64,000 nucleotides of DNA from Crotalaria pallida (lineage: Eukaryota; Streptophyta; Magnoliopsida; Fabales; Fabaceae): contig CM075654.1 in the NCBI GenBank assembly GCA_037953625.1, positions 24,793,501-24,857,500 of the forward strand, given 5' to 3'. A model generated the notes under the pieces. That model searched no databases and was not told the origin of the DNA. It was given only the letters and a program-made list of their open reading frames with translations. The translations under genes were made by a program, and so were the position numbers. Shown here one piece after another: positions 46,691-58,379 of the stretch; positions within the stretch are counted from its first letter, which is position 1, and every line of letters begins with the position of its first letter.

Positions 46691-47657
46691 ATTCTCCCCC
46701 ACTTATTGGAATTTCGTCCCTGAAATTCCGTTCAAAATCCTTAAATGGAGAACCATCTCGGACAAGGGTTTCTTAACTACGATACTCACTTCCTTTGGTT
46801 TTACTCCCCCACATGGAAATCGGCATACCATTCTGCATTAGTACGCCACTGAGCTCTTGCACTCAATGAAGAATACGAATTTATGGTTTGATTTGGTTAG
46901 TCTCGACGCGAAGACTCTAACAGGTTTTCTAAGGTTTACTCTCCTTGAAGCTAACATTTCAAGAGTCCCACTAATAGGACTCCCAAAATTCAGGTTTTGC
47001 TTCCCAAGGAAGTCGGAAATGGTTTCTAAGATCAGCTGGGTTTCCTCCGGAATTCTACATCAGAGGTTTGGAAAGGGTACTATTAGGCCCTAAACACTAA
47101 TACCCTCAAGGGTTTGATTTATAGCCTAACCCCAAAACATACAACCTATCCACTACTCCTAAATCCTAGTCAAGCACGTTCATCATTTAAGCAAACATAA
47201 TTCATATATACATCATTCAAAGTTCAGGCATACACACAACATTTCATATCAACATACCTCTCAAACACAAGCATGACTCAATCACACTTCCTCCTAGGCT
47301 AGTCAAAGTCTACCTTGTCTAACTTAGGGCTAAATCCTAACTCTACACACACATTCATAACAATCATCACACTTTTGAAAATCGGTTAAAGAGGGGTTCG
47401 AGGAATAAGATTTGCATAGCTTGCAACCAAAAATACATTATCATCGATTCAATTCTCTAATGCTATGAAAATTGTGCAAGTAGTGTCCCTACACGTGAAA
47501 GATAATTATTAGAAATTTTCAGGTCAATCCGAGTTCATTAGGTTCACTTTTGACCCTACGACCACTTTGTCAAAGAGTTGTAATTGTCGGGGGTGAACCT
47601 ACGTCAAGTTCACATAAAAAAATAGTAGACAAACTCCAATTGGCCTTAAAATTTTAA
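46691..47657 (-). mobile_element. Internal 3' end of minus-sense gypsy element
   Basis: Next to the polypurine tract (46691-46709) is GGAATTTCGTCCCTGAAATTCC, which on the minus strand gives the usual ending of a gypsy pol 3' region. Beyond this no open pol frame remains. The sequence continues without a visible break into the duplicated block that starts at 47658. Confidence 0.5.
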
Positions 47658-49048
47658 AGGGACATCACCTACACTTAGCCCAAGGTTGTGTTAAATTGTC
47701 AAACCAATCAGAGCACGTTAAATTCACTTCATTTAAAACATTAATTTGCTCCAATTGGCTTGAAATGTTACATGAAACAATGATTCAACCTTAGGGTGCT
47801 TATGTCAAATTTTCAAAGTCGATCAATATTCCTACACCCAAAAACTTAGTTTTCCATTTTAAGTAAAAACCCTGATTTTCCCAACAATCACTAGGTATGA
47901 ATAATCACTAGGTATGGGGATTTAAAATTTAGGAAGAAAATCCCATACTAGTGAAACACTTAGAAAAACAGTTATACATTTACAAAAACAAAATTCTTTT
48001 AGAAATTCGGTTCCTCTCTTGATGAGGAACAATTAGTTTCATTTGAAAAAAATTCTATAAAAATTTCAATCGTGCACATCACCATAAAGAGCTACCTCCA
48101 TCTAATTCCGTAAGAACCTAGATGAAGGAGTGAAAGATTACTCAAATTGGCAAACTCAAAGAAAAGGAATATGTCTTGGACATGGAAAAATTTAGTTTAG
48201 TTCATCTTCAAAAGTTGAAACAATTACATTCCCTTTGGCTTCAAGTTTGAAAATTGAGTTTCCTTCTGAATTGATTTGAGTCGCCTAGGAAAAGTTCTTA
48301 TTTAATCGAAGTGTGACTTGGTTAAAACAATTGAGTTAATTCACTCCTCGATTACTTAAGAATCCTTGCTTTTATTACTATTTCTTGAAAATTTGTCGTG
48401 CGACCTCACGATCCATTTGGAATGATTGTGGCCCGGTGCAACATTTTGAAATTCATTTTAAACACTCACATCATTAAACAAACCATCATAATAATATTCA
48501 CCCACAAGCATCAAATAAAATTCACTTTAAAGAAGCAATCAACTTATAAACATATACACACCTATACTAGTAACAATCTAGTTAAAATTCGGTTCGGGCA
48601 CCTTTCTATTGAATTAAAACCCCTATCTCGATTAAATATACCTCTTTCCCTTATAAAATTTTATTATTGTAACTTGGGGTTCAAGTTCAATCATTAGAAG
48701 CTCCAACTTATCTTTCGTTTAGTATTAACGTTATCGAAATTAAATTAGTGGTGGAACCAACTATGGGTTCAACAGAAATGTTTTTGTTGCTTTCGTGGAT
48801 TCTAATCTAGTCGATGTGAACTAAATCACTCAGTTAGATTAGTATCGAGTCGATAGATTATTTTGATTTTTATGGTTCCACTTCCAATTTCCTTCCGCTT
48901 ACTTTAATGCTAAACTATTCCACACATCAACATATTTCGAGGACCTTTCGGTTGAGTTCAAACCACTTCCAAATTGAGCAAAAACAGTTTCTTTTATGTT
49001 TATAAATCAAATTGGTATGGTTCAACGGTTTGACTCCGATCAATCGGT
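47658..49048. repeat. Duplicated block, copy 1 left part
   Basis: Nearly identical to 59309-60689. A small difference is TTGGGGTTCAAGTTCAATC versus TCGGATC near 48673. No protein-coding gene is recognised; the short frame at 48398-48697 also occurs in the other copy. Copy 1 is split by the gag-only retrotransposon after ATCGGT (49043-49048) and resumes at 57299. Confidence 0.92.
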
Positions 49049-51260
49049 TGTAACATCCCTTCTTAATATAATAAATGTATTTTTAATATACGAAAAGTTT
49101 AATGTACAATTTAAAAGTTTAGTTGGATGTACAACATGGAATCAATCAATTTGTTGTTGGAGTTCTTTTCCTTCGTCCTTCACCGTCTTGAAAATCTGAT
49201 TCTTGCTCCTCCAAGCTCAACCTAAAATGTTAAACCACAAGGGAGTGAATATCTTTTCATAATAGAATAGAAGTTAAGAATTGAAATTAAGTAAACAAAA
49301 CTAAGTTGGTAATGTTACCATTAGCTATTAAACCGTTGAATTTAGATATATGCCATTGCCAAAGAATCATAGAATTCATAAATTTATTTCTTTCTGTAGA
49401 AATACATTTGCTATTTAAGTATCACTTCCGTAGTATCTTACGAATGACTAGTAAAGATTTAAGTCTTCTTATCTTGTATGTAATTATAATTTAATTCTAA
49501 TACATTTATTTTAAGTTCATAAGGATCATGAAATTATAAAACCTTTATATAACATTGGCACTAGATTAAGAATTCTTAGTATGATAACCTATCTTTTATA
49601 ATTTAGTTGCATATCCATTATTTTTAGGTATTTTGTCTTAAAATTTTAGAACTCGATGCGGCATTTCATCGAACACCTTGTCTACATTATTTTCTAACAC
49701 AGTAAAAGTATGGGTTTTTGAATTATAATCAGTCCAGAAAGTAGTAAATCCACCTACACAGGTAGGTGGTAGAGCAGAGTTTACTATCCTAGGGTTTAAT
49801 GCATGATTCTTAGTCATTTACACAATTCCAAAACCTAAATTCTATTCTAAAAGAAAAGAGTTCCTCCCTTACCTCAAGGGAGAAGAAAATCCAACTCCGA
49901 AGCACTGGGTTATGTGAGCTAGTTCCTAGAGTCCTTCTTCTTGACTTGGTTGAGGAAAACTTCAAGAATATAAAGGGGTTATATCTACTTTAAGGAAAAT
50001 ACATGAGAAAGAGAGGGAATTTGTTGGAGAAATATGGAAACAAGAGTTAAAATGGGTGGGAAGGTGTAGAGTGGTGTTAATTCATGGTGTGGAGGTTGGA
50101 TTTGGAGGTATTTGGGTTGTTGGTGCATGAATTTTGGTTTCTGGTGCGTGGGATGCTGGATTGGTGCGAGCTGGTGCGTGGGGCAAGAGTTCAGGCGTGG
50201 AGTTCTGGTGCTGTGGTGCTTATATACGCGACGCACGCCTAGGCGCGCGCATGGTGCGCCTGAGCGCGCACCAGGTTCTGGAACATTCTGGCGCGCACGA
50301 GACGTTTCTGGAGCTGGCTCCCTCAGTGCGTCTGAGCGCACCATTTCCGCGCCTGACGCGCACCAGGTGCGCCTGAGCGCGCCAACACATGCGCCTGAGC
50401 GCGCCAGCCTCTGTGAACACCAGTTTTGGTGCACCGGTGTGTCTGGGCGCACCGGCTCGTGCCTGGACGCACCGGCTTGCCCCGGAATGCCGATTTTCGT
50501 GTTTTTAACCTGATTTAATGAATTTTTTATCATTCTTAACACTAAATTAAACCTTCTTAACATTTATTTACATCTCAAATCATAAAATTATATTTACCTA
50601 ATGTTGTCTATATACGAAAAGTAAACGATTTATAAATTGATACTTCCAGCTTAACTCAATTACGATTTCTTCCCGACTTAGGTCAATTTTCCTTCTTTTA
50701 TACTGCCTTAGCACCCTCCTGAACTTGATTATATATTCTCATTCAATTTCCTCAAATCCTAACCGGCTTCACCAAAATAAATTACGATAGCTTCTCTGTA
50801 TCATATGCTTGTTAATTTCTTGATTTTTATTCGATACTTAATCTCATTACTCTTTCCTACTTACCAATCCTAGATTTATTTGTTTTCTTCTCATCTTATT
50901 ATTATTCCCTTTTAAGATTTGATTGAGTACAAGTTTATATTCAAAATTCCTGAAATCTAATTGATTTTACCGATTTACCGCAACTATAAAGAATTTCACT
51001 AGAATTGATATTTGTAATCCCTATTAAATTCTTATTTTATGTTTAATCTCATATATCAACACTCACCCACACTTACAACACTCCAAATGTTCTCTAATTC
51101 TTGCTATTTATACTTTCCAAGCATTCTTCATAAATTTTTATCAGACCAAGCTAACTACTCACACAGTTTGCATTTATTCCAAATCACTATACATTATCAT
51201 TCTACAGGAATTAAACATATACATAATTATCAATATTTATTTAAAATTTAGGTTGTTATA
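49049..51260 (-). repeat. TR-GAG 3' LTR
   Basis: 2212 bp. Minus-sense TATA TATATAAGC at 50226-50218 and a donor-like GAG|GTAAGG near 49870. GC-rich words at 50226-50480. The inner end reads GGTTGTTATA, with one change from TTACA in the other copy. Confidence 0.93.
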
Positions 51261-51446
51261 ATACTCCCCCACTTATAGGAATTTCGTCCTCGAAATTCGA
51301 TCAAAAAAATGTGGGGTGAGGTGTTTAACTTGAAGTTTTAGAAAGAAGTTCAAATGACATAGTTACCCATATCATCTTTGTAATTACAACATAACATTAT
51401 TTCTTACTCTATATTTTATAGTAGTTATTACACACAGTCTTTGCTT

Positions 51447-52298
51447 TCATTTGTTAGGACATTCCTTTGCATAATGTCCCAATCCTTTGCAGTGATGACA
51501 GATAGCCCGTTGTTTCCGACATTCCCTTAAGTGGTTTCTTTGACAAATCTCGCACCGAGGTGGTTTGGTCGATTCATATTCCTCATTGCTTACTTTCTTT
51601 TTGCTTCTAGCTTCATCTTGTTCACTGGTATGGGATTCAGTGGTTTGGGATTCATCATGGGTGAGGGATTTTTTACCTTTCTCTTCAATTCTCCTCTTGG
51701 TTTCCAAATCTTTTTCGTAGGTGAAACACATGTTTACTAATAGTGGAAAACTTTGGATCTTTTGGTATTCGATAGCTAGTTTGATTTCGGGATGCAGGCC
51801 ATTCACAAATCTTGTGCATTTTGCTTCTTCTTCAGGGTTGGATTCATAGTATAGGGAATACCGAAAAAGTTCTTCGAACCGTGCCACGTATTCCTCTATA
51901 CTCATATTTCCTTGTTTTAGTTCGAGAAATTCTATTTCTTTTTGAAGGCGAATATTTTCTGGGAAATATCTTTCCAGAAACTTTTCCTTGAACACTTCCC
52001 AAGTAATTTCTCTTGATTCTGCTTCCAAGAATCGTTTGGTGTTTTCCCACCAACTGTCGGCTTCTTCGATTAATACATATGTTGCAAATAAGACTTTTTG
52101 AGCATCTGAACAATTCATTATTCTAAATATTTTCTCTATGTTACGGATCCATTTGTGCGCTTTGATCGGGTCGAAACCTCCCTCAAATTTAGGAGGGTCC
52201 ACTTTACAAAACTCTGTAAGTTTCTGAAATTTTGTTGCTTCAGGGGTTTGGGTGGTTTGCATCAGGTTTTCGGATATGTCAGCGTTCCTGGTGGTCAT
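51447..52298 (-). CDS. Gag protein of the TR-GAG element
   Basis: 283 residues starting MTTRNADISENL, ATG at 52298-52296. It has a gypsy gag (retrotransposon gag family) core: DPPKFEGG, AHKWIRNIEKIFRIM, ADSWWENTKRF, FKEKFLERYFPENIR, MSIEEYVARFEELF. A zinc knuckle CHHCKGLGHYAKEC is at the C-terminus, with a second C-x2-C region just before it. The frame is intact. Gag would form the particle shell and bind RNA. An acceptor-like TTTGCAG ends at 52310, 12 bases before the ATG. It is the only protein of the element and stands close to the polypurine tract. Confidence 0.93.
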   Translation of the reverse strand: MTTRNADISENLMQTTQTPEATKFQKLTEFCKVDPPKFEGGFDPIKAHKWIRNIEKIFRIMNCSDAQKVLFATYVLIEEADSWWENTKRFLEAESREITWEVFKEKFLERYFPENIRLQKEIEFLELKQGNMSIEEYVARFEELFRYSLYYESNPEEEAKCTRFVNGLHPEIKLAIEYQKIQSFPLLVNMCFTYEKDLETKRRIEEKGKKSLTHDESQTTESHTSEQDEARSKKKVSNEEYESTKPPRCEICQRNHLRECRKQRAICHHCKGLGHYAKECPNK

Positions 52299-55063
52299 TT
52301 TGTTGAGTCTGCAAATTTCATTGTGGTTAGAGTCATCCTACTTTTATTATTATTTATAAGATTATTCTTTTCTACCAGGGGTGTGGAGAGTGTCTGCTCC
52401 CCCACTTATTGTTTGGCTACTTTTTGTTTTACTTTTAGGATTTATCATCATCTTCTATCATGCATATTCAAGTTGTCTTGTTCCTTACGGTTTCTTACCC
52501 TTATCGGGCTTTCTTTCTTTCTTTCTCTCTTTTTTTTTCTGCAATGAGGATATTTTCCGGATTACTAATCATATGTTTAAATCAAAATTATATTTGTCTT
52601 ACTTTTTATCTACATTTTCACCTTGGTAATTATCTTTTTATTGGCACAATTTATCTATATGCTCGTCTTTTGCATATATCTCTTATTGACTCTTTCATCA
52701 TATACATATTTCTCGAGACAATTTATCGTATATTCCACAATCATAACACACTTATCTTACATTCAATTTGCCTCTACAGTTGCTTTGATTTTTTCTTTCT
52801 GCTTTATGAATCTCCTTACACTTATTTATATCATAAGGTAATCAATTATATGTATATCCATGATGCATTTAGTCACTATTTACTCAACACTTATACTTTC
52901 TTTCATTTATCATGATTTGTTCTTCATTGTTGTATACTCAATTATGAGAATTATGCTTAGCTTTAAAACTGATTGACATATATTCCTATTTGGTTTACTT
53001 AATTATCCTACGCTTAGATTGTATAGAATTTATCCTAAGTTACTTCATATCCGGTTAGACTTCTTCTATACTTATACTTATATACTTTTCCACTCGTTGC
53101 CAGAGTCATTAAAATTTGTAATTAGTTATGGAACCCATAAGAAATTACATTTCTCAACACTTTCACAAATTCCACTTTTCTTATTCATGGTTCCACAACT
53201 AATTTTTCTACTTACTTTTCTTTCATCACCACTCTTATCTCTTTGACTTTACTCATATTTTTCCACATATCAAAATCACAAAACTAGGATGGTCAAAAGG
53301 ACTAGCACCGTTTAGTACCATGAAATCACTTCTTTCTTCATTTAAGGTAATTAAAATTCTAAATTCTGATGGTATTATTTGTTAATGAATGTAAGCATTG
53401 GGGTGATCAGTCCCAATCTCACATCTTATTAGTGATAACATTCATTGCTACACAGATTAAGTTTCCACACTTGGTACTTCTCAATTCATGCTTTGAAATT
53501 TATAACACACATACATTCTTTTCATCATTGGTATTGTTGTATGAGACTTCCATAATTCATTCAATTTCCGCACTTCACCCTCCATTCCAGGGAAAGACCA
53601 ACCGGGAGTAAGTGTCCCTCTACCACTGCTTGCACAGTACTGGACACCCATTTTCAGTCCAGTGCAACTTGGGTTGAAGGCCCAAGTTGGCTATAGCAGG
53701 GAACCACCCTCAACCGGTCCCGAAATGACTCTGTGACCGATAGAATTATCGTGGTTAACGCGAAACCAATCCCCCGACATAGGTGTCCAGTCTATGCCCT
53801 CCTAGGAGTCCTAGGAGATCAAAGTTTCACCCATCGACAATTCCCGCGGTTGTTTCATTAGCACAACCTAGTCACATATCATTCACGTGCCTCCGCGTAT
53901 GTCTTTCCCAACTTCCTCACCGTCCACCTTATAACTTCTTGGCATTCGCTTCTATGTAAGGTAGCTTACATTTTCAATTTGATTCAAATTCGACTTATAA
54001 CTTTTTCAAATTGAATGACTCAATTGATTTAGAATCCAGCTCTTCATGGTTTTCATAAATCAAGTATTATTCACCGGCTTCCAAATCAATTGAGAAATTC
54101 CCAAGTTATTTCATTTTGATATTTCATTTACATTACATAACAAGTCAAATTGAGAATGTACTCTGTCTACATAGATTATTTCACCAAGATCATTAAAAAG
54201 GAAAATCACGCATCCGTTCTTGAACTTTTGAAAACGCTTCACCTTTCTTAAAGAAAATATGTAGGTTGATGCAAAAAATTTGTTTACAAGCTTTTTCCTT
54301 TTCATTGGTCTTAGTAAGATATTCAATTATCACTCATGCTGTGGTGCATAATGCAATTGATTCTCAAAAGGACTTGAATAATCTTTCTTTTCTAAAAAAA
54401 ATGAATCTTTTGCACTTTCAAAATCAGTCTTTTCTTTATTCAAGTCCCATTGAGAATACAACACAATTTCTAACACAATTTTAATATTATGCCAATTGGA
54501 AAGGAATCAGTTTCAAAACTCATCCACTTTTTAATTTAATTTTTCTGAACGGAAATTCATATATGACAAAAGTTTGGAAATACATTAAATCACCAAAATG
54601 TTCTTTTCCTTTCCAATAACTTGAATATACTCATTATGCACCATTCAACATTTAATTCGCCATATTTCAACCTCATTTGTCTCATACAACAATATTGTGG
54701 CACTGGTCAGCTACGTTATCCTCGGCGGACCCCGACCCCACATCAGTCGGCAACATCCGAGGTGTCCCCCCGACCATGCAAAATAAGTTTACTCACTTCC
54801 ATTACGATTTGCCCTTGGTGACACACTATTTTCCTTTTATCACTTAGTAACATATTTATTTGTTTCTTTTAGGTCTTCAGTATTAATCAAAAAATTTCTT
54901 TTCTTTCTGGTGCTATATCCTTTTGACTTCCTTAGTCCCAATAATCTATTACTTTATTTCATTGTACATAATCATATATGTCACTCCCTTGCGTGTAAAG
55001 AGTTTAGAACTGGAATTTCAAGACGGATTCGGGACCATTTCCCCGGGCCAAAAGGAAAGAACC
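52299..55063 (-). promoter_or_regulatory. Long untranslated leader of the TR-GAG element
   Basis: 2.77 kb between primer binding site and gag, without a convincing gene. Short hydrophobic frames on the plus strand (e.g. 52460-52915) are T-rich artefacts. At 53630-53820 are several stem-forming sequences: ACTGGAC/GTCCAGT (53639-53663), CAACTTGGG/CCCAAGTTG (53665-53689), the palindrome CTCCTAGGAG (53799-53808). A further CCTCGG/CCGAGG pair lies at 54720-54762. Confidence 0.65.
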
Positions 55064-55075
55064 GCTCTGATACCA
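55064..55075 (-). other. Primer binding site of the TR-GAG element
   Basis: Minus sense TGGTATCAGAGC, three bases from the 5' LTR end; initiator tRNA-Met type. Confidence 0.92.
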
Positions 55076-55078
55076 TAT

Positions 55079-57298
55079 TGTAACATCCCTTCTTAATATA
55101 ATAAATGTATTTTCAATATACGAAAAGTTTAATGTACAATTTAAAAGTTTAGTTGGATGTACAACATGGAATCAATCAATTTGTTGTTGGAGTTCTTTTC
55201 CTTCGTCCTTCACCGTCTTGAAAATCTGGTTCTTGCTCCTCCAAGCTCAACCTAAAATGTTAAACCACAAGGGAGTGAACATCTTTACATAATAGAATAG
55301 AAGTTAAGAATTGAAATTAAGTAAACAAAACTAAGTTGGTAATGTAATCATTAGCTATTAAACCGTTGAATTTAGATATATGCCATTGCCAAAGAATCAT
55401 AGAATTCATAAATTTATTTCTTTCTGTAGAAATACATTTGCTATTTAAGTATCACTTCCGTAGTATCTTACGAATGGCTAGTAAAGATTTAAGTCTTCTT
55501 ATGTTGTATGTAATTATAATTTAATTCTAATACATTTATTTTAAGTTCATAAGGGTCATGAAATTATAAAACCTTTATATAACATTGGCACTAGATTAAG
55601 AATTCTTAGTATGATAACCTATCTTTTATAATTTATTAGTTGCATATCCATTATTTTTAGGTATTTTGGTATGTCTTAAAATTTTAGAACTCTATGCGGC
55701 ATTTCATCGAACACCTTGTCTACATTATTTTCTAACTTAGTAAAAGTATGGGTTTTTGAATTATAATCAGTCCAAAAAGTAGTAAATCCACCTACACAGG
55801 TAGGTGGTAGAGCAGAGTTTACTATCCTAGGGTTTAATGCATGATTCTTAGTCATTTACACAATTCCAAAACCTAAATTCTATTCTAAAAGAAAAGAGTT
55901 CCTCCCTTACCTCAAGGGAGAAGAAAACCCAACTCCGAAGCACTGGGTTATGTGAGCTAGTTCCTAGAGTCCTTCTTCTTGACTTGGTTGAGGAAAACTT
56001 CAAGAATATAAAGGGGTCATATCTACTTTACGGAAAATACATGAGAAAGAGAGGGAATTTGTTGGAGAAATATGGAAACAAGAGTTAAAATGGGTGGGAA
56101 GGTGTAGAGTGGTGTTAATTCATGGTGTGGAGGTTGGATTTGGAGGTATTTGGGTTGTTGGTGCATGAATTTTGGTTTCTGGTGCGTGGGAGGCTGGATT
56201 GGTGCGAGCTGGTGCGTGGGGCAAGAGTTCAGGCGTGGAGTTCTGGTGCTGTGGTGCTTATATATGCGACGCACGCCTGGGCGCGCGCCTGGTGCGCCTG
56301 AGCGCGCACCAGGTTCTGGAACATTCTGGCGCGCACGAGACGTTTCTGGAGCTGGCTCCCTCAGTGCGTTTGAGCGCACCATTTCTGCGCCTGACGCGCA
56401 CCAGGTGCGCCTGAGCGCGCCAACACATGAGCCTGAGCACGCCAGCCTCTGTGAACACCAGTTTTGGTGCACCGGTGTGTCTGGGCGCACCGGCTCGTGC
56501 CTGGACGCACCGGCGTGCCCCGGAATGCCGATTTTCGTGTTTTTAACCTGATTTAATGAATTTTTTATCATTCTTAACACTAAATTAAACCTTCTTAACA
56601 TTTATTTACATCTCAAATCATAAAATTATATTTACCTAATGTTGTCTATATACGAAAAGTAAACGATTTATAAATTGATACTTCCAGCTTAACTCAATTA
56701 CGATTTCTTCCCGACTTAGGTCAATTTTCCTTCTTTTATACTGCCTTAGCACCCTCCTGAACTTGATTATATATTCTCATTCAATATCCTCAAATCCTAA
56801 CCGACTTCACCAAAATAAATTACGATAGCTTCTCTGTATCATATGCTTGTTAATTTCTTGATTTTTATTCGATACTTAATCTCATTACTCTTTCCTACTT
56901 ACCAAGCCTAGAATTATTTGTTTTCTTCTCATCTTAATATTATTCCCTTTTAAGATTTGATTGAGTACAAGTTTATATTCAAAATTCCTGAAATCTAATT
57001 GATTTTACCGATTTACCGCAACTATAAAGAATTTCACTAGAATTGATATTTGTAATCCCTATTAAATTCTTGTTTTATGTTTAATCTCATCTATCAACAC
57101 TCACCCACACTTACAACGCTCCAAATGTTCTCTAATTCTTGCTATTTATACTTTCCAAGCATTCTTCATAAATTTTAATCAGACCAAGCTAACTACTCAC
57201 ACAGTTTGCATTTATTCCAAATCACTATACATTATCATTCTAAAGGAATTAAACATATACATAATTATCAATATTTATTTAAAATTTAGGTTGTTACA
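55079..57298 (-). repeat. TR-GAG 5' LTR
   Basis: 2220 bp. Minus-sense TATA at 56265-56256 (ATATATAAGC) and donor-like GAG|GTAAGG with GT at 55910-55909. Nearly identical to the 3' LTR, with a few small indels such as near 55636 and 55668. Confidence 0.93.
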
Positions 57299-57304
57299 AT
57301 CGGT

Positions 57305-57849
57305 ACTCGATTCTTATTTCTCATTTGGTGTCACAGTCACTTGAATCCTGATTAGCTATGGAACCGAACATTAATTTAATTTTAAACATTATTTTTAGTT
57401 ATTTTAGATACTAGTCTAATCGATGTGAATTCTATCACTCGAGTGGATTAGTATCAAGGACAAAAATTATTTACTACATGCGGTTCCATTTCAAATCATT
57501 CGCCCAATTACTTTGACACCAAACCACTCAACAAACACACATTCAAAACATACACAATACAATAACAAAGCAAAGAGGAACAAAATAACTACCACAAAAG
57601 TTTTATACAGAGTTAATGAAACTAGTTCCTAACCACCATTCACCCATTGTTATTTGTTTTTTATTTCTTTTTCCAGCAGTGAAATATTCTCTTTAATTTA
57701 TTTATTTAATTCTGAATTTTTATAGATTTTACTTTTAATTACTCTTAGGTAGAAATAAGTTAAATAATTTTTGGTCCCTGTGGGAACGATATCTGGTCTT
57801 AACCGACTATATTACTATCCGATCTAGTATACTTGCTAGAGAGTGATCA
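57305..57849 (+). repeat. Duplicated block copy 1, right part, with Athila LTR end
   Basis: 57305-57747 matches 60690-61131. From about 57604 it also matches the Athila LTR end at 4580-4787 (CCTAACCACC-TTCACCCATTG, CTGTGGGAACGATATC), so the block is a chimera of an unclassified sequence and an Athila LTR end. Both copies share this junction, so it predates the duplication. The Athila end GAGAGTGATCA is at 57839-57849. Confidence 0.8.
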
Positions 57850-58379
57850 CTCCTAATGCCTTAAGATTTTATTTTTATATTAAAATTTAAATGTAGTATT
57901 TTAGGGTTGAAAATTTGAGCAGAGTTTTGTCTGGATTTTTGATTGAAAGGGACCGGGGAAGAAAGAATTGAAAAATGGAATGTATGTGTTGGTTTTGTGA
58001 GTACATGAGTACTCCACCCCCTATATATAGACGTGGGGGAGCTTTGGGGAGGGCTCTAGAACCTCCTCGAAGTCGGTGACTCCTCTTTTTATTATTATTA
58101 ATATTATTTTTATTTTGGGCCTTTGGCCCACTATTATTATTATATTTTTATAATTTGGGCCTTTGGCCCATTATCTTCTTCTTCTCTCTCTCTTTTTTAG
58201 TTTGGGCTTTAGGCCTAATTTACCTAAAAAATTGGAATTTACACTTTTGATCCGTTTTGACAATTCCTAACCCTTTTTAACATCTTTTCACTCATCTTAA
58301 GCTTCTAACGGATCTTTTAACATATTACTTGGGTTTCTAACTTAATCTTTTTAACACTTTAAAATTTTTAGGATGTTAC
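57850..58379 (-). mobile_element. LTR-like fragment ending TGTAACATCC
   Basis: Minus sense starts TGTAACATCC at 58379, directly against the plant-mobile-domain pseudogene. It has a TATA-like CTATATATAG at about 58021-58030 and two palindromic TGGGCCTTTGGCCCA boxes (about 58117 and 58157). A matching far end was not found. Confidence 0.45.

Larger units (their letters stand above)
49049..57298 (-). mobile_element. Gag-only LTR retrotransposon (TR-GAG type), complete
   Basis: 8.25 kb. LTRs at 49049-51260 (3', minus sense) and 55079-57298 (5'), primer binding site at 55064-55075, polypurine tract at about 51263-51282, and one gag frame (51447-52298). No protease, RT, RNase H or integrase. This is the layout of non-autonomous TR-GAG elements, which need enzymes from a partner; the gag sequence suggests a Tekay-like chromovirus. 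ATCGGT lies at both ends (49043-49048, 57299-57304), and the related site at 60684-60689 is uninterrupted. The LTRs differ by few bases, so the insertion is recent. Confidence 0.93.

Noticed and set aside
50112..50513. Plus-strand frame opposite the above, and 56150-56551
   Set aside because: Antisense translation of the same GC-rich repeats; no domain or start context.
49985..50563. 192-codon minus-strand frame in the TR-GAG 3' LTR, repeated at 56023-56601
   Set aside because: It is kept because the LTRs are recent copies. It spans the LTR TATA box, and its arginine/alanine-rich middle is a translation of GC-rich repeats.
52460..52915. 151-codon hydrophobic plus-strand frame and its neighbours
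   Set aside because: Translation of T-rich leader of the TR-GAG element on the opposite strand; apparent membrane segments are a composition effect.
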